DNA of 64,000 nucleotides from Salimicrobium album (GTDB taxonomy: Bacteria > Bacillota > Bacilli > Bacillales > Halobacillaceae), in the NCBI RefSeq assembly GCF_900107115.1, contig NZ_FNOS01000001.1:434001-498000 (forward strand), written 5' to 3'. Below the pieces are notes generated by a model. That model did no database searches and had not been told where the DNA came from. It saw nothing but the letters and a program-made list of their open reading frames with translations. Within the stretch, counting starts at the first letter, position 1; the number at the start of each line of letters is the position of its first letter. Made by a program: the position numbers and the translations under genes. Shown piece by piece: positions 1 through 8,532 of this stretch.

Positions 1-692
1 TTTCCAAGGTAGCTTTTGAACACTTCCCCGTTCGGGTAACGGCGTTCCCAGTCCGAAGCCACGTTGATACCCGGGAGTGACGGGAGATGCTCTGCCACCC
101 GGGAGTATTCTTTTTCTGATATGTTTTCATCTTTCACGACATGTGGTGCGAGGGCATACGCTTTATTCAGTTCTTTATTGATGGCTATCACCTGCAGGGT
201 TTCCCCCTTATAACCATCCACATCCTCTTCCGTGACGGCTGCCAGCTGAGCCTGATATACCTCACCCGAGTCGAGATTTTCCATATCCTTGTCCTCTATC
301 CGCTCTTTAACCACGTCCGGATTTTTCAGGAAAAAATATTCTTTTTTATCTCTGAGACGAATTCCTTTAGTATCAAGCTCGATATATTCGCTTAATTTTT
401 TTGCCAGTTTCAGTTTGTCCTCTCCCTGAACCCCTTTTGGCGGAGTATATGTAATCGAATATTTGGAATCGTTCTCGACTACAATTTCCCCGTTTCTGTC
501 GTACATCTCCCCTCGTGGCACCGGGGTATTGGTGGTTACGTTTTCCGTGCGATCGATCTGATCCTGTGCCGACTCCCCACTGAGAATCTGTATAACACCG
601 AGCTGCAGGATGAGAACGGCAAACAGTATAAAGACAACTAGAAATATAATGTTCAGACGGAATGATAAATGCTTTTTCTCTTTTTTACTCAC
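1..692 (-). CDS. pbpA: Class B penicillin-binding protein, PBP2A-like (partial, C-terminus outside window)
   Basis: About 230 N-terminal codons of a peptidoglycan transpeptidase are present; the catalytic domain lies beyond the window edge. The frame opens with a GTG at 692 about 10 bases after AAGAAGGA; no ATG is available there. A basic cytoplasmic tail (SKKEKKH) leads into one membrane anchor around residues 12-32, followed by the class B dimerisation motif PRGEMYDRNGE near residue 59. The remaining part aligns by eye with Bacillus PbpA (for example LPGINVASDWERRYPNG). In that family the protein builds lateral wall during rod-shaped growth. The active-site SxxK cannot be seen, so activity is inferred from family only. 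Confidence 0.85.
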   Translation of the reverse strand, partial: MSKKEKKHLSFRLNIIFLVVFILFAVLILQLGVIQILSGESAQDQIDRTENVTTNTPVPRGEMYDRNGEIVVENDSKYSITYTPPKGVQGEDKLKLAKKLSEYIELDTKGIRLRDKKEYFFLKNPDVVKERIEDKDMENLDSGEVYQAQLAAVTEEDVDGYKGETLQVIAINKELNKAYALAPHVVKDENISEKEYSRVAEHLPSLPGINVASDWERRYPNGEVFKSYLG

Positions 693-883
693 GTATATAT
701 TTCCTTCTTTCCATGAGAGTCTTTTTCCGTACTTGCATAGTACAGAGGAGCCGGCAGAAGCACTTTCCGGCTTCTGTCGTCTATAGTATTCCCAACATAT
801 CTATCTGTCCTTCATTTTATCACGGAAGCCGACATTTTTCTTCCCGATTTCCTTTATTTCTTCTGTCCCGATCACTGTTCAAA

Positions 884-933
884 CAAAAAAACAGGCAGTG
901 CCAAGGAATAGTCAGTTCCTTCCCACTGCCTGT
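884..933 (-). terminator. Rho-independent terminator of the small membrane protein pair
   Basis: On the minus strand a long stem (CAGGCAGTG pairing with CACTGCCTG, extended by an inner GGAA/TTCC stem) is followed by a run of seven T. It lies just beyond the stop of the 943-1125 gene, which suits an end for that transcript. Confidence 0.75.
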
Positions 934-942
934 TAAATAAAG

Positions 943-1125
943 CTACGTTTTCCTGAAGTATACGAATAATGTCACTGCATAGACCAGAAGCATAGACGTC
1001 GCAAGACCCATAGCTTCAACAACATCTGCACGATTATAGTGCCCTGACTGATCCATCAGAAAATAGAGTGGCCAGGATATGTAGGCGATCACTCCAATCC
1101 ACATATAAAACTTCTTTCCTTCCAT
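943..1125 (-). CDS. Small two-helix membrane protein, unknown function
   Basis: The 60-residue product has two hydrophobic segments (about residues 6-24 and 36-56) with a short polar loop containing HYNRAD and ends in YFRKT, so it is probably a small integral membrane protein. A very strong site, AAGGAGGG, precedes the ATG at 1125. It follows a second small gene (1168-1344) on the same strand by 42 bases and is closed by a strong terminator, so the two probably form a mini-operon. I do not recognise the family. Codon use and the ribosome binding site argue that it is real. Confidence 0.7.
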   Translation of the reverse strand: MEGKKFYMWIGVIAYISWPLYFLMDQSGHYNRADVVEAMGLATSMLLVYAVTLFVYFRKT

Positions 1126-1167
1126 AATTTTTTCCCTCCTTCATTTCCCGGTTCGAGACGCACCTTT

Positions 1168-1344
1168 TTATAATGCTTCCAATAAGTACCGGACCCCTTG
1201 AATCAGCCATTTCCCTGTTAGTACCATCCCCCGGATAAAGACGAGAATCAGCTCTGGAACCCACAACACGAGCTCGGTGAAGAAACGGCCGGAAGCACGA
1301 ATGAACTTTCTCATCTTCTCAACAGGGCCGTCTTTATTTGTCAT
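1168..1344 (-). CDS. Small amphipathic/hydrophobic protein, unknown function
   Basis: A 58-codon gene starts with ATG at 1344 after GAGGGAG and ends at TAA 1168-1170. Residues 1-20 are basic (MTNKDGPVEKMRKFIRASGR) and are followed by a long hydrophobic or amphipathic stretch (FFTELVLWVPELILVF) and a second one (GMVLTGKWLIQGVRYLLEAL). It could be a membrane-associated peptide. It is the first gene of a pair with the 943-1125 membrane protein. No family was recognised; the good ribosome binding site and the downstream partner support expression. Confidence 0.6.
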   Translation of the reverse strand: MTNKDGPVEKMRKFIRASGRFFTELVLWVPELILVFIRGMVLTGKWLIQGVRYLLEAL

Positions 1345-1418
1345 ATGAACTCCCTCTTTCCCACTTTAAGATATAGATACGAAGAGTAACTTAAAAAGTT
1401 TTAACATCTATTTCTGCT

Positions 1419-2462
1419 TCAATTTATTACTCTTCCTTTCCAGGTGGAACTGCGAAGGAAAAACGTGCGTATGACCGAGTAGACAAACAGACTGATGAAA
1501 AACAGGAAATGAATCGGAAAAATCAGAGCATCCCAAAAACGGAAGTTCCCAATATCCCTCCAAAAACGGTACATCCATCCTGTCACAAAGGAATAACCGA
1601 TTACAGAAGAACGTCCTGTTTTTTTCATTCTTGTAAGGAAAGAAACGACAGAAGAAATCCACGCAGCGTTCCACACTGTCATCCGTAAAGAAGCGGAAGC
1701 AGCTCCTGAAGCGAAGCTTTTGGACCATCCGGCTGCTACTTCTTTCATATCTGCCTGATACATACGCATCGACAGAACCCCTTTTCCGCTATAAGCGTAA
1801 ACCGGGGCTCCCAGCGTCTTAGCTCTGCGTGAGAAAGCTAGATGCTCGGTAACCTCTCCTTTTATTGTCCTATGTCCTCCCACCTGATGATACATGGCAG
1901 TCGGGAGCGCCAGGCAGGGGCCGAACCCGCCCTGTACTCCTGTCTTTCTGCGACCGATCTTCGTGATTCCTGTAGAAGCGTATACTACGGAATGAAAAAC
2001 GGCCGATAGTTTCTCAGGGAAGGACTCCATCACATGATAGGGGTGGACGGTAAGCAGCGCCTGCTTCTCTTCCACAAATCCTGTGATTTTTTCCATCCCC
2101 CCCTTTTCCAGCCACGTATCAGCATCAAGAAAGACCAGCATGTCACCTGAAGCTTCCTTTGCACCATTGTGACAGGCCCATGATTTACCCATCCAGCCTT
2201 CCGGGAGTTCAGGAGCGCGGATAACCTTCGCACCCGACTGTTCGGCTATCGTTGACGTATTATCAGTCGACCCGTCATCAACCACTATCACTTCTCCCTG
2301 GTCCGGCAGAGTAGGTAATAATCTCTTAAGGTTATGTTCCTCATCCCGGGCAGGGATTATGACAGTGAAATTCTTCTCCCCCTGTTTCTGACGTTCAGGA
2401 AAAGAGACCCGGTGTCTGAACAGTCCCGCTGTCGTGAGCATTGCTGCAATCATCCAAAACAT
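1419..2462 (-). CDS. Family 2 glycosyltransferase, CrtQ-like (carotenoid-type)
   Basis: A GT-A fold glycosyltransferase of 347 residues. It has an N-terminal membrane segment, the nucleotide-binding start FTVIIPARDEE, VIVVDDGSTDNT, and the metal-binding DADT motif (VFLDADTW) near residue 115. The acceptor region (GGFGPCLALP, then EVTEHLAFSRRA) and two or three C-terminal membrane helices resemble 4,4'-diaponeurosporenoate glycosyltransferase CrtQ of staphylococci and halobacilli. No other carotenoid genes are nearby, so the substrate is uncertain. The ATG at 2462 is chosen because AGGAGGG lies six bases ahead; a GTG at 2468 overlaps that site. It is transcribed alone and divergently from the esterase gene at 2585. 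Confidence 0.75.
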   Translation of the reverse strand: MFWMIAAMLTTAGLFRHRVSFPERQKQGEKNFTVIIPARDEEHNLKRLLPTLPDQGEVIVVDDGSTDNTSTIAEQSGAKVIRAPELPEGWMGKSWACHNGAKEASGDMLVFLDADTWLEKGGMEKITGFVEEKQALLTVHPYHVMESFPEKLSAVFHSVVYASTGITKIGRRKTGVQGGFGPCLALPTAMYHQVGGHRTIKGEVTEHLAFSRRAKTLGAPVYAYSGKGVLSMRMYQADMKEVAAGWSKSFASGAASASLRMTVWNAAWISSVVSFLTRMKKTGRSSVIGYSFVTGWMYRFWRDIGNFRFWDALIFPIHFLFFISLFVYSVIRTFFLRSSTWKGRVIN

Positions 2463-2584
2463 AAACACCCTCCTGTCTCAATGCAATCTATCTTTCTCCT
2501 TCCCTTAAATTGGTGTATATATGCTTACGACTGAAGAAATCAGGGTAAGGTAAAAAGAATACAGACAAAAAAGGCGGGATGAAG

Positions 2585-3469
2585 ATGATGAAGAAAGCCG
2601 TAGCTAAGACTATGCGACTTTTTCCGAACAAAGAAAGAAAACAGACGATGGTACCCTACGAAGAAGTCGGTGATCGTAAAGATTTTCTCATCGATACTGA
2701 AATAACAGCCTCGGAGATTTCTATCTACTATCCGGCCATACACGAATACGACCCGCTTCCCGTGTACATAAACCTGCACGGCGGTGCATTCATCATGAGC
2801 GACAAAGACATGGATGACGCCTATTGCCGGCATATAGCCAACCATTCCCACTGTGCTGTCGTGAACATCAACTATCCGAAAGCTCCGGAACACCCTTTTC
2901 CATTACCACTCGAACAAATTTATGAGATCTGGCACTGGCTAAAGAGATATGCCCCTTCCTTGTTTCTGGATGCCGATCGATTTGCGGTAGGAGGACAGAG
3001 TTCGGGCGGTAACCTCGCAGCAGCTCTATGCCTCTATCTGAAAGAAAAGGAAGAGGAACAACCGGTGCTGCAGATGCTCGCCTATCCGATGCTCGATTTC
3101 GTCACGTCCCATGCGGATAAACCGGAACCGGACAAGAACCGCGCCAAATTTCCGCAGGCTGCTCATTTTCTGAACGAATCCTACATTCCGGATCCCGGAG
3201 AAATGGGAAACCCTCTCGCTTCACCCGTGTACGCCCGTAATCTTGAAGGCCTCCCTCCGGCGCTTATTCTTATTCCTGAATATGATGCTTTCAACCCTGA
3301 AGGAAAAAGATACGCCACCAATTTATCTCAGGCCGGGGTTATGGTAAATCTGCATGAGTTCGAAGATTGCTATCATGCTTTTACGCATCTCGGTCCGGAA
3401 CAAAAGGCCGAAGAAGCCTGGTCTCTCATTGAAAACAGGCTTGCCCTCGCCTTTTATGGCACCCGCTGA
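2585..3469 (+). CDS. Alpha/beta hydrolase (HSL/acetyl-esterase family)
   Basis: The protein has the hormone-sensitive-lipase family signature: the oxyanion-hole motif HGGAF near residue 61, the nucleophile elbow GGQSSGG near residue 140, the acidic residue in LILIPEYDAFNPEG, and the histidine in DCYHAFTH near the C-terminus. It should be a soluble carboxylesterase acting on short acyl esters. Length (294 residues) is normal for the family. Three ATGs are available at 2579, 2585 and 2588; AAGGCGG at 2571-2577 is too close to the first, so 2585 (or 2588) is preferred. It is transcribed alone, divergent from the glycosyltransferase. Confidence 0.85.
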   Translation: MMKKAVAKTMRLFPNKERKQTMVPYEEVGDRKDFLIDTEITASEISIYYPAIHEYDPLPVYINLHGGAFIMSDKDMDDAYCRHIANHSHCAVVNINYPKAPEHPFPLPLEQIYEIWHWLKRYAPSLFLDADRFAVGGQSSGGNLAAALCLYLKEKEEEQPVLQMLAYPMLDFVTSHADKPEPDKNRAKFPQAAHFLNESYIPDPGEMGNPLASPVYARNLEGLPPALILIPEYDAFNPEGKRYATNLSQAGVMVNLHEFEDCYHAFTHLGPEQKAEEAWSLIENRLALAFYGTR

Positions 3470-3535
3470 CGTTTAATATTCCAAAATCCGTGGTATACTG
3501 ACTGTAATCATATGTAGGAAGGCAGGGGGACATTT

Positions 3536-3772
3536 GTGCAGAAACAGGATTTACCAATAGAAGAAATAGATAAAGCCGTTCCAGGGGATATTGTCGCATT
3601 TGAACGGGGCAATGAAACCTGGAAGGGTAAAGTAATCCCTTCCGGATGTACAAATTCTGTCGTCGTCGACCTCAGTATCATGGAGGAACTACCTGACAGA
3701 GATGTGGATTCTCACCTTACTTGTATCAACCATAGAAAATATACAATACTAAGTCGGGAAAATCAGACCTGA
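3536..3772 (+). CDS. DUF2187 family small protein (YkvS-like)
   Basis: A 78-residue cytoplasmic protein starting at GTG 3536 behind GGCAGGGGGA. The central part (GDIVAFERGNETWKGKVI, NSVVVDLS, then a C-terminal NHRKYTIL) fits the DUF2187/YkvS family of Bacillaceae, a KOW-like small beta-barrel of unknown role. It is monocistronic, with a strong terminator immediately after the stop. Confidence 0.75.
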   Translation: MQKQDLPIEEIDKAVPGDIVAFERGNETWKGKVIPSGCTNSVVVDLSIMEELPDRDVDSHLTCINHRKYTILSRENQT

Positions 3773-3778
3773 CTAAAA

Positions 3779-3818
3779 AACTCTGCTCCACTTTGGTTAT
3801 AAGTGGAGCAGAGTTTTT
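3779..3818. terminator. Bidirectional Rho-independent terminator
   Basis: A 13-bp stem (CTCTGCTCCACTT with AAGTGGAGCAGAG) is flanked by A-runs and T-runs on both sides. It can end the DUF2187 transcript from the left and the long flavoprotein operon from the right. Confidence 0.9.
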
Positions 3819-4890
3819 ACATGTTGTATTTTTTCATAAATCGGGAATCAATGAAATGTTTCAGTGTAAAGCACCACTTCCCGTGTATCATCACATTGCC
3901 ATAGGTCAGCAGACCCTGACGATTTCCAGTAGACAGGATTGCCATGTACTTTTTCGGCGGTCGAAAAGAAAGAAGTTCTTCGTTTCCGGCATGACGCTTG
4001 AGGTTCTCCCACAATACAGGAGCTTCTTTTATCGCAAACACCCCGTTTTTCGGAACTTCTTCCTCTTCTATAGTAACGCAGTCCCCGGCTCCGTAAATGT
4101 AAGGGTATTCGGGGTTTTTTAAATATTTATCCACGAAGAGAAATCCTTTCGCGTCCACCTTCAAATTCGATTGTTCAAACAAAGGAGGTGCTTCTGCCCC
4201 TGAAAGCCACAGCACACCCGAATGATGGACGTGACGTCCGCTGTCCGTCCGGAGAAACTCTCTTTCTATTCCTTCCACACGCTCCCCCGTAATGATGGAA
4301 AGCCCTTTTCTCCGGGCCAGCTTTTCTGTCCGCCGGGACGTTTTCGAACCGAATTCCTCCAGCAGATTTCCGGAGTCGATAAGTGTGACCCGCTGATGTG
4401 GCTGATGATTTTTTCTCCATGCGAGCATGGAGAGTGCGAGCTCCACCCCTGCTGCGCCTCCCCCGACCACTACAGGTGCAGGAGAACCCTTCAGTTCATC
4501 AATATTTTCAGTAAACACGTAGTTCGGTTTTACCGAATACACTTTTTCTGTAGGTTCCGGTATCTGTTTTACCCGGGAACCGACATCGAAAGAAATGAGG
4601 TCAAATGGATAGCCGCACTCGTCGAGGACGACTTCCTTTTTCACAGGATCCACCTCTGCTACCTTTCCTTTTATAAAGGAAGCACCGGCTTTGATAGATA
4701 ATTCCTCGAGGTTGATTGTGATTTCTGAAGCTGGATAGATCCCTTCCGTATAACCGGAAAACATTCCCGAGTAGTATTGATGCTCGGAAGGGGAAATCAT
4801 CGTCACCTCGAAACCGGGGTTCTCTTTTTGAAGTGCCTTTAGAATATATACGTGGGCGTGGCCTCCTCCGATAAGCAGCAGCTTCTTCAT
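3817..4890 (-). CDS. FAD-dependent NADH dehydrogenase-like protein (SelD N-terminal-type)
   Basis: A flavoprotein related to type II NADH dehydrogenases. It opens with the Rossmann motif LLIGGGHAHVYIL, the signature of the group otherwise fused to selenophosphate synthetase SelD. A second GGGAAGVELAL dinucleotide site lies near residue 140 and the FAD-contact YGAGDC near 267. The 357 residues contain no SelD domain. Its ATG at 4890 overlaps the upstream stop (ATGA), which implies translational coupling; a GTG at 4899 is less likely. It is the last gene of the eight-gene ynj-like operon and is closed by the terminator at 3779-3818. The electron acceptor is unknown. Confidence 0.8.
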   Translation of the reverse strand: MKKLLLIGGGHAHVYILKALQKENPGFEVTMISPSEHQYYSGMFSGYTEGIYPASEITINLEELSIKAGASFIKGKVAEVDPVKKEVVLDECGYPFDLISFDVGSRVKQIPEPTEKVYSVKPNYVFTENIDELKGSPAPVVVGGGAAGVELALSMLAWRKNHQPHQRVTLIDSGNLLEEFGSKTSRRTEKLARRKGLSIITGERVEGIEREFLRTDSGRHVHHSGVLWLSGAEAPPLFEQSNLKVDAKGFLFVDKYLKNPEYPYIYGAGDCVTIEEEEVPKNGVFAIKEAPVLWENLKRHAGNEELLSFRPPKKYMAILSTGNRQGLLTYGNVMIHGKWCFTLKHFIDSRFMKKYNM

Positions 4891-6284
4891 AGGAACCACT
4901 TCAGATACCTGCGGGAGAGTACGGGGGCTATGCCCGAAAATAACTTTAGTCTCCAGTATTGACCAGAGACGGCCTCCAGAGCGGCCGGGTGGTTCGGATA
5001 CGGGTAAACCATGTCGGAGAGCTCTTTGATGTGTCCCCCTCTGTTCATGACGGCGACGACCGGCTGCATCCAGTCTCCGGCTCCCTTACCGATGGCGTGG
5101 GCTCCGATAATTTCCCCCTTCCGATCAGTTATAATTTTTACGAACCCTTCGGTCGCATGCTCCGCTACAAACCGGTCCACTTCATTGAGACGGGTTTCGT
5201 ATACATATGCTTCCTCCACTTCTTCCCTGGTTTTACCCAGATGGAAAATTTCCGGGGTCGTGTACGTATTCCAGGGAATCGTTTCGTAAGACATTTTCCT
5301 TTTCAAAGAATAAAGAGCATTCTGCACCACCAGCTTTCCATGTTCGCCGGCTACGTGTGTAAAAGGCATATGGCCGGTTACATCACCGATAGCAAACACG
5401 TGGGGGTTCGCGGTCCTCATCGTGTCATCCACGTGAACAAACCCCTTATCGTCGAGAACCACTCCGGTCTCCGTCAAATTCATCCCTTCCGTATTCGGCT
5501 TTCTGCCTGCAGCGAGGAAGAGTTTATCTGTCTCCAGTGACTGTTCTTTTCCGTTTTTCGTGTAATAGACTTTCTTTCCGCCGTCGCTCACCTTTTCTAC
5601 ACGCGCTTCCGTAATAAACGTTATTTCCCGGGAAAGAATCTCCATAGCTTTATCTCTTATGGAAGGATCCTCCTTTTTCAAAATGGTGTTTCCACCTTCC
5701 AGCACAGTAATGTCACAACCGAGACGTGCAAAAGCCTGAGCGATTTCAAGACCGACGGGACCGGCACCTATGAAAGTCAGAGAACGAGGTAGTTCGGTCT
5801 GCTGGAATACTGTTTCATTCGTCCAGTAATCTGCGGCGTCCAGGCCTTCTATAGGAGGTTTGTTGACTGAAGAACCTGTAGCAATAACGATTTTTTTCGC
5901 TTCCAGGATATCACCCTCCACTTTTAATTTCCTGTCTCCGAGGAATTCGGGTGCTCCTTTGTAAACATCCACCCCCATCGTCTCGAACCGTTCTTTGCTG
6001 TCCGATTCCTGAATCGTCTCCACAGAGCGATTCACTCTCTCCATTATTTTTCCAAGATCCACCTCTCCCGAAGCATCAATACCCGCATAGGAACTATTAC
6101 GTGCTATATGAATTTCGTTCGCCGCTTCTATCAGAGCTTTGGAGGGCACACAGCCATAGTGCAGACAGTCACCGCCGAGTGATTCTCTTTTCTCGATAAG
6201 AGCCGTTTTTGCACCAAGAGAGGCTGCTCCTGAGGCCACAGTAAGACCGCCTGCGCCACCACCGATAATTATAATGTCATACAT
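4887..6284 (-). CDS. Pyridine nucleotide-disulfide oxidoreductase (mercuric reductase/lipoamide dehydrogenase-like)
   Basis: A 465-residue flavoprotein with the FAD motif IIIGGGAGGLTVA, redox-active disulfide motif GGDCLHYGCVPSKA near residue 38, NAD(P) motif FIGAGPVGLEIA, and FAD motif VFAIGDVTG. The MerA-specific N-terminal HMA domain and C-terminal vicinal cysteines are absent, and the C-terminal interface reads YPYPNHPAALEA with a hydrophobic tail (SGIAPVLSRRYLKWFL), so mercury reduction is unlikely. Such proteins commonly sit beside TVP38/TMEM64 genes, as here. AAGGAGGGG precedes the ATG. Its stop overlaps the next start by the ATGA arrangement. Confidence 0.85.
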   Translation of the reverse strand: MYDIIIIGGGAGGLTVASGAASLGAKTALIEKRESLGGDCLHYGCVPSKALIEAANEIHIARNSSYAGIDASGEVDLGKIMERVNRSVETIQESDSKERFETMGVDVYKGAPEFLGDRKLKVEGDILEAKKIVIATGSSVNKPPIEGLDAADYWTNETVFQQTELPRSLTFIGAGPVGLEIAQAFARLGCDITVLEGGNTILKKEDPSIRDKAMEILSREITFITEARVEKVSDGGKKVYYTKNGKEQSLETDKLFLAAGRKPNTEGMNLTETGVVLDDKGFVHVDDTMRTANPHVFAIGDVTGHMPFTHVAGEHGKLVVQNALYSLKRKMSYETIPWNTYTTPEIFHLGKTREEVEEAYVYETRLNEVDRFVAEHATEGFVKIITDRKGEIIGAHAIGKGAGDWMQPVVAVMNRGGHIKELSDMVYPYPNHPAALEAVSGQYWRLKLFSGIAPVLSRRYLKWFL

Positions 6285-6315
6285 AGATATCCCCTCCTTC
6301 CTTTAAATTTTTCTG

Positions 6316-6897
6316 CTACCGCAATATTCTTTTTGCTTCGAAGAGACGCTGCATTCCAGTAAAGGTCTCCACTGCAAAGTAGAGAAGTGTAATAAATAAA
6401 AGCCACTGCGGCAGAAGAATCATAAGGCTGAACAACACGAATCCTTCCGTTCGCTCCGCTACCCCTGCCTGATAATAAAACGACTTCATCCCCTGCTTTT
6501 CCGACACAGTCCCGACTGTGAGAAACACCGTCATGGAAAAAATGATGGAGACACTGAGAAGCAGGAGCGGCCACAGCACTTCCGGGTGCACATAAGCGAT
6601 AGCCAGAATGATTCCTATTTCAACAATACGGTCGAATGTTACATCCAGCACCGTTCCAAAAGGGGAAGTCGATGTCCGCCGTGCCATTGTGCCATCGACT
6701 GCATCCAGAAAACCCGAAAGCCATAAAAACAACACTGCTGCCCACGGGGCACCGGCTATGTACCAGACAGCAGCACCTATACCTGTAAGGAAGGCAAGGA
6801 CGGTTATTTGATCAGCCGTTCTTCCTTTTCTCAGGAACCAGTCGGCTGAATGCTCAATGAAAGGTTCTGCGTACTTCCTTGCGTGAGTATCAAGCAT
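6316..6897 (-). CDS. CDP-alcohol phosphatidyltransferase family protein (YnjF-like)
   Basis: A membrane enzyme of about 193 residues with the family signature near residues 62-84: SGFLDAVDGTMARRTSTSPFG, i.e. a DG..AR.....G...D-type motif continuing to LDVTFDRIVE. Five to six hydrophobic segments follow. The family transfers a phosphoalcohol headgroup onto CDP-diacylglycerol or a related lipid. In E. coli, YnjF is encoded with the YnjBCD transporter, matching this context. The start at 6897 follows GAGAGGGACGAAG and overlaps the TVP38 gene by eight bases. The lipid product is not predictable from sequence. Confidence 0.8.
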   Translation of the reverse strand: MLDTHARKYAEPFIEHSADWFLRKGRTADQITVLAFLTGIGAAVWYIAGAPWAAVLFLWLSGFLDAVDGTMARRTSTSPFGTVLDVTFDRIVEIGIILAIAYVHPEVLWPLLLLSVSIIFSMTVFLTVGTVSEKQGMKSFYYQAGVAERTEGFVLFSLMILLPQWLLFITLLYFAVETFTGMQRLFEAKRILR

Positions 6898-7558
6898 CTT
6901 CGTCCCTCTCTTTCCCGTCGGGCAAACCTGCCCAGCGCCGTACTTTGTTTCTTAAAAAATATATAACGATCATCAAAATGAGAGCACTGCCTGCCACCAT
7001 ACCCAGCAGCACAGGATCCCCGCTCAGAAGACTCGCGCCGACTGTAACATACATAAACGTCCCCGGGATGATTCCTATCATTGTCGCACTCAAATAAGAA
7101 CGAAAACGAATGTTGAACCACCCCGACAGATAACTCAGCATTCCGAACCCTATCAAAGGTACAAGTCTCAGAACAAGCACGAATAAAAACCCCTGTTTTC
7201 TGACGATAATCTGAAGACGTGCCGTCAATTCAATATGTCTGAGACTGGCCAGTCTCTCACCAAGGACCTTCCCGACAAGATACCCGGCAGCAGCTGCTCC
7301 CGTTGCCCCCAACCAGATAAACAGCACACCCGGCCATACCCCGTAAGTGATCCCTGCACTGAGCGAGAGTATGGAAGCGGGAAAGAAAACGAAGGGAGTC
7401 AAAATATAAAGAAGAATGAACAAAAAAGGAGCAGCCCACCCAAAAGAAATAACGAATTCCTTAATCTCCGAAGGCCCTATTTGCCAGCGACTGTTCACCC
7501 ACAAAAATAAACAGACGAAAAGCAACACCACAACGGCCGTGCGTAATTTCCGCTTCAT
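6890..7558 (-). CDS. TVP38/TMEM64 (DedA superfamily) membrane protein
   Basis: A 222-residue polytopic protein with the VTT/DedA core: FFPASILSLSAG, GVWPGVLFIWLGATGAAAAGY, and a central re-entrant region (LVLRLVPLIGFGMLSYLSG) with the characteristic arginine, then GIIPGTFMYVTVGA. DedA superfamily members act as lipid scramblases or proton-linked transporters. Here the gene sits between an ABC ATPase and a phospholipid headgroup transferase, which suggests a membrane-lipid link. The ATG at 7558 overlaps the ATPase stop (ATGA), with GGGAGA just upstream. Confidence 0.85.
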   Translation of the reverse strand: MKRKLRTAVVVLLFVCLFLWVNSRWQIGPSEIKEFVISFGWAAPFLFILLYILTPFVFFPASILSLSAGITYGVWPGVLFIWLGATGAAAAGYLVGKVLGERLASLRHIELTARLQIIVRKQGFLFVLVLRLVPLIGFGMLSYLSGWFNIRFRSYLSATMIGIIPGTFMYVTVGASLLSGDPVLLGMVAGSALILMIVIYFLRNKVRRWAGLPDGKERDEDA

Positions 7559-8532
7559 CTTTTCTCCCGGTTCTGCTGGAACGTACGGATATTTGAGGCG
7601 TCTGTACTTACATATACGTTCTCTCCTGTATGGAAATCCTCAGGAGCAGGAAGCATAATATGTTCCTCCTCATCATCGAGGAGAACTTCCATGAAACGGT
7701 ACCCTTTTACAAAGCGTGCACCTTCGATGACCCCTCTCCACTGAACTTTCTCCTCTATTTCTATGCGCTCAATGCTGAGGTTCCGCTTCGGGATGAATCT
7801 CATTTCGTCAATGACCCATGCATCACCGAAGAATCTGGCTACTTCAGAAGTTTGTGGGTTTTCATACACTTTTTCGGGAGAGCCGATCTGTTCGAACGTC
7901 CCCTCCCGAAAAACCCCGATGACGTCCCCTACCTGCATCGCTTCGTCCTGGTCGTGTGTGACAAATACGGCTGTAATGTTTTTTTCTTTCAATAACCTTC
8001 TCACCCATCGCCTCATTTCTTCCCGCAATTTCCGATCGAGACTCGAAAACGGTTCGTCAAGAAGTAGCAGTTTAGGAGATAGAATAAGACCTCTGGCCAG
8101 GGCGACCCGCTGCTTCTGACCTCCGGAGAGCTCACGTGGATATCTATTTTCATATTCGGGAAGTCCCACGATACTAAGAAAATCATCGATGCGCTTACTT
8201 TTTTCTTTTTTGCTTATATCCAGAAATTTAAGTCCGTAACCTACGTTTTCCCTTATTGTCATATGAGGAAAAAGAAGAGGCTCCTGAAAAACGAGACTGA
8301 CCGGCCGTTCGTTCGCTTTCTTATGAGTCATATCGTCTCCGTCAATGGACATCTCTCCGGCAGAAAAAGTTTCCAGACCCGCGAGACAGCGGAGTAGAGT
8401 GGTCTTCCCTCCTCCGGAAGGTCCTACGACACTGAATATCTCTCCTTCGTTCACTGAAAACGAAACGTCTTTCAGAACTTCTCCGACACCGAAATGTTTC
8501 GTTGCATCACGTACTTCTATCATTTTATTCAA
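7555..8532 (-). CDS. ABC transporter ATP-binding protein (YnjD-like)
   Basis: An ABC ATPase of 325 residues with Walker A GPSGGGKTT, Q-loop, signature LSGGQKQR, Walker B LLLLDEPFSSLD and H-loop VFVTHDQDEA. A C-terminal domain (about 90 residues) resembles the TOBE regulatory part of putrescine/iron/thiamine-type importers. It couples ATP hydrolysis to the two permeases encoded just upstream. The start is TTG at 8532: GGAGGAGGG lies seven bases ahead and the TTG overlaps the upstream permease stop (TTGA). An in-frame ATG at 8523 is too distant from that site. Confidence 0.88.
   Translation of the reverse strand: MNKMIEVRDATKHFGVGEVLKDVSFSVNEGEIFSVVGPSGGGKTTLLRCLAGLETFSAGEMSIDGDDMTHKKANERPVSLVFQEPLLFPHMTIRENVGYGLKFLDISKKEKSKRIDDFLSIVGLPEYENRYPRELSGGQKQRVALARGLILSPKLLLLDEPFSSLDRKLREEMRRWVRRLLKEKNITAVFVTHDQDEAMQVGDVIGVFREGTFEQIGSPEKVYENPQTSEVARFFGDAWVIDEMRFIPKRNLSIERIEIEEKVQWRGVIEGARFVKGYRFMEVLLDDEEEHIMLPAPEDFHTGENVYVSTDASNIRTFQQNREKR

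Noticed and set aside
4222-5540. Long plus-strand frames opposite the two flavoprotein genes
   Set aside because: The minus-strand frames carry FAD/NAD motifs and coupled starts; the plus-strand translations are Cys/His/Phe-rich antisense artefacts.
4887-6284. Mercuric reductase (merA) of a mercury-resistance operon
   Set aside because: The HMA domain, the C-terminal Cys pair and any merR/merP/merT neighbours are missing; the context is the ynj-like operon.
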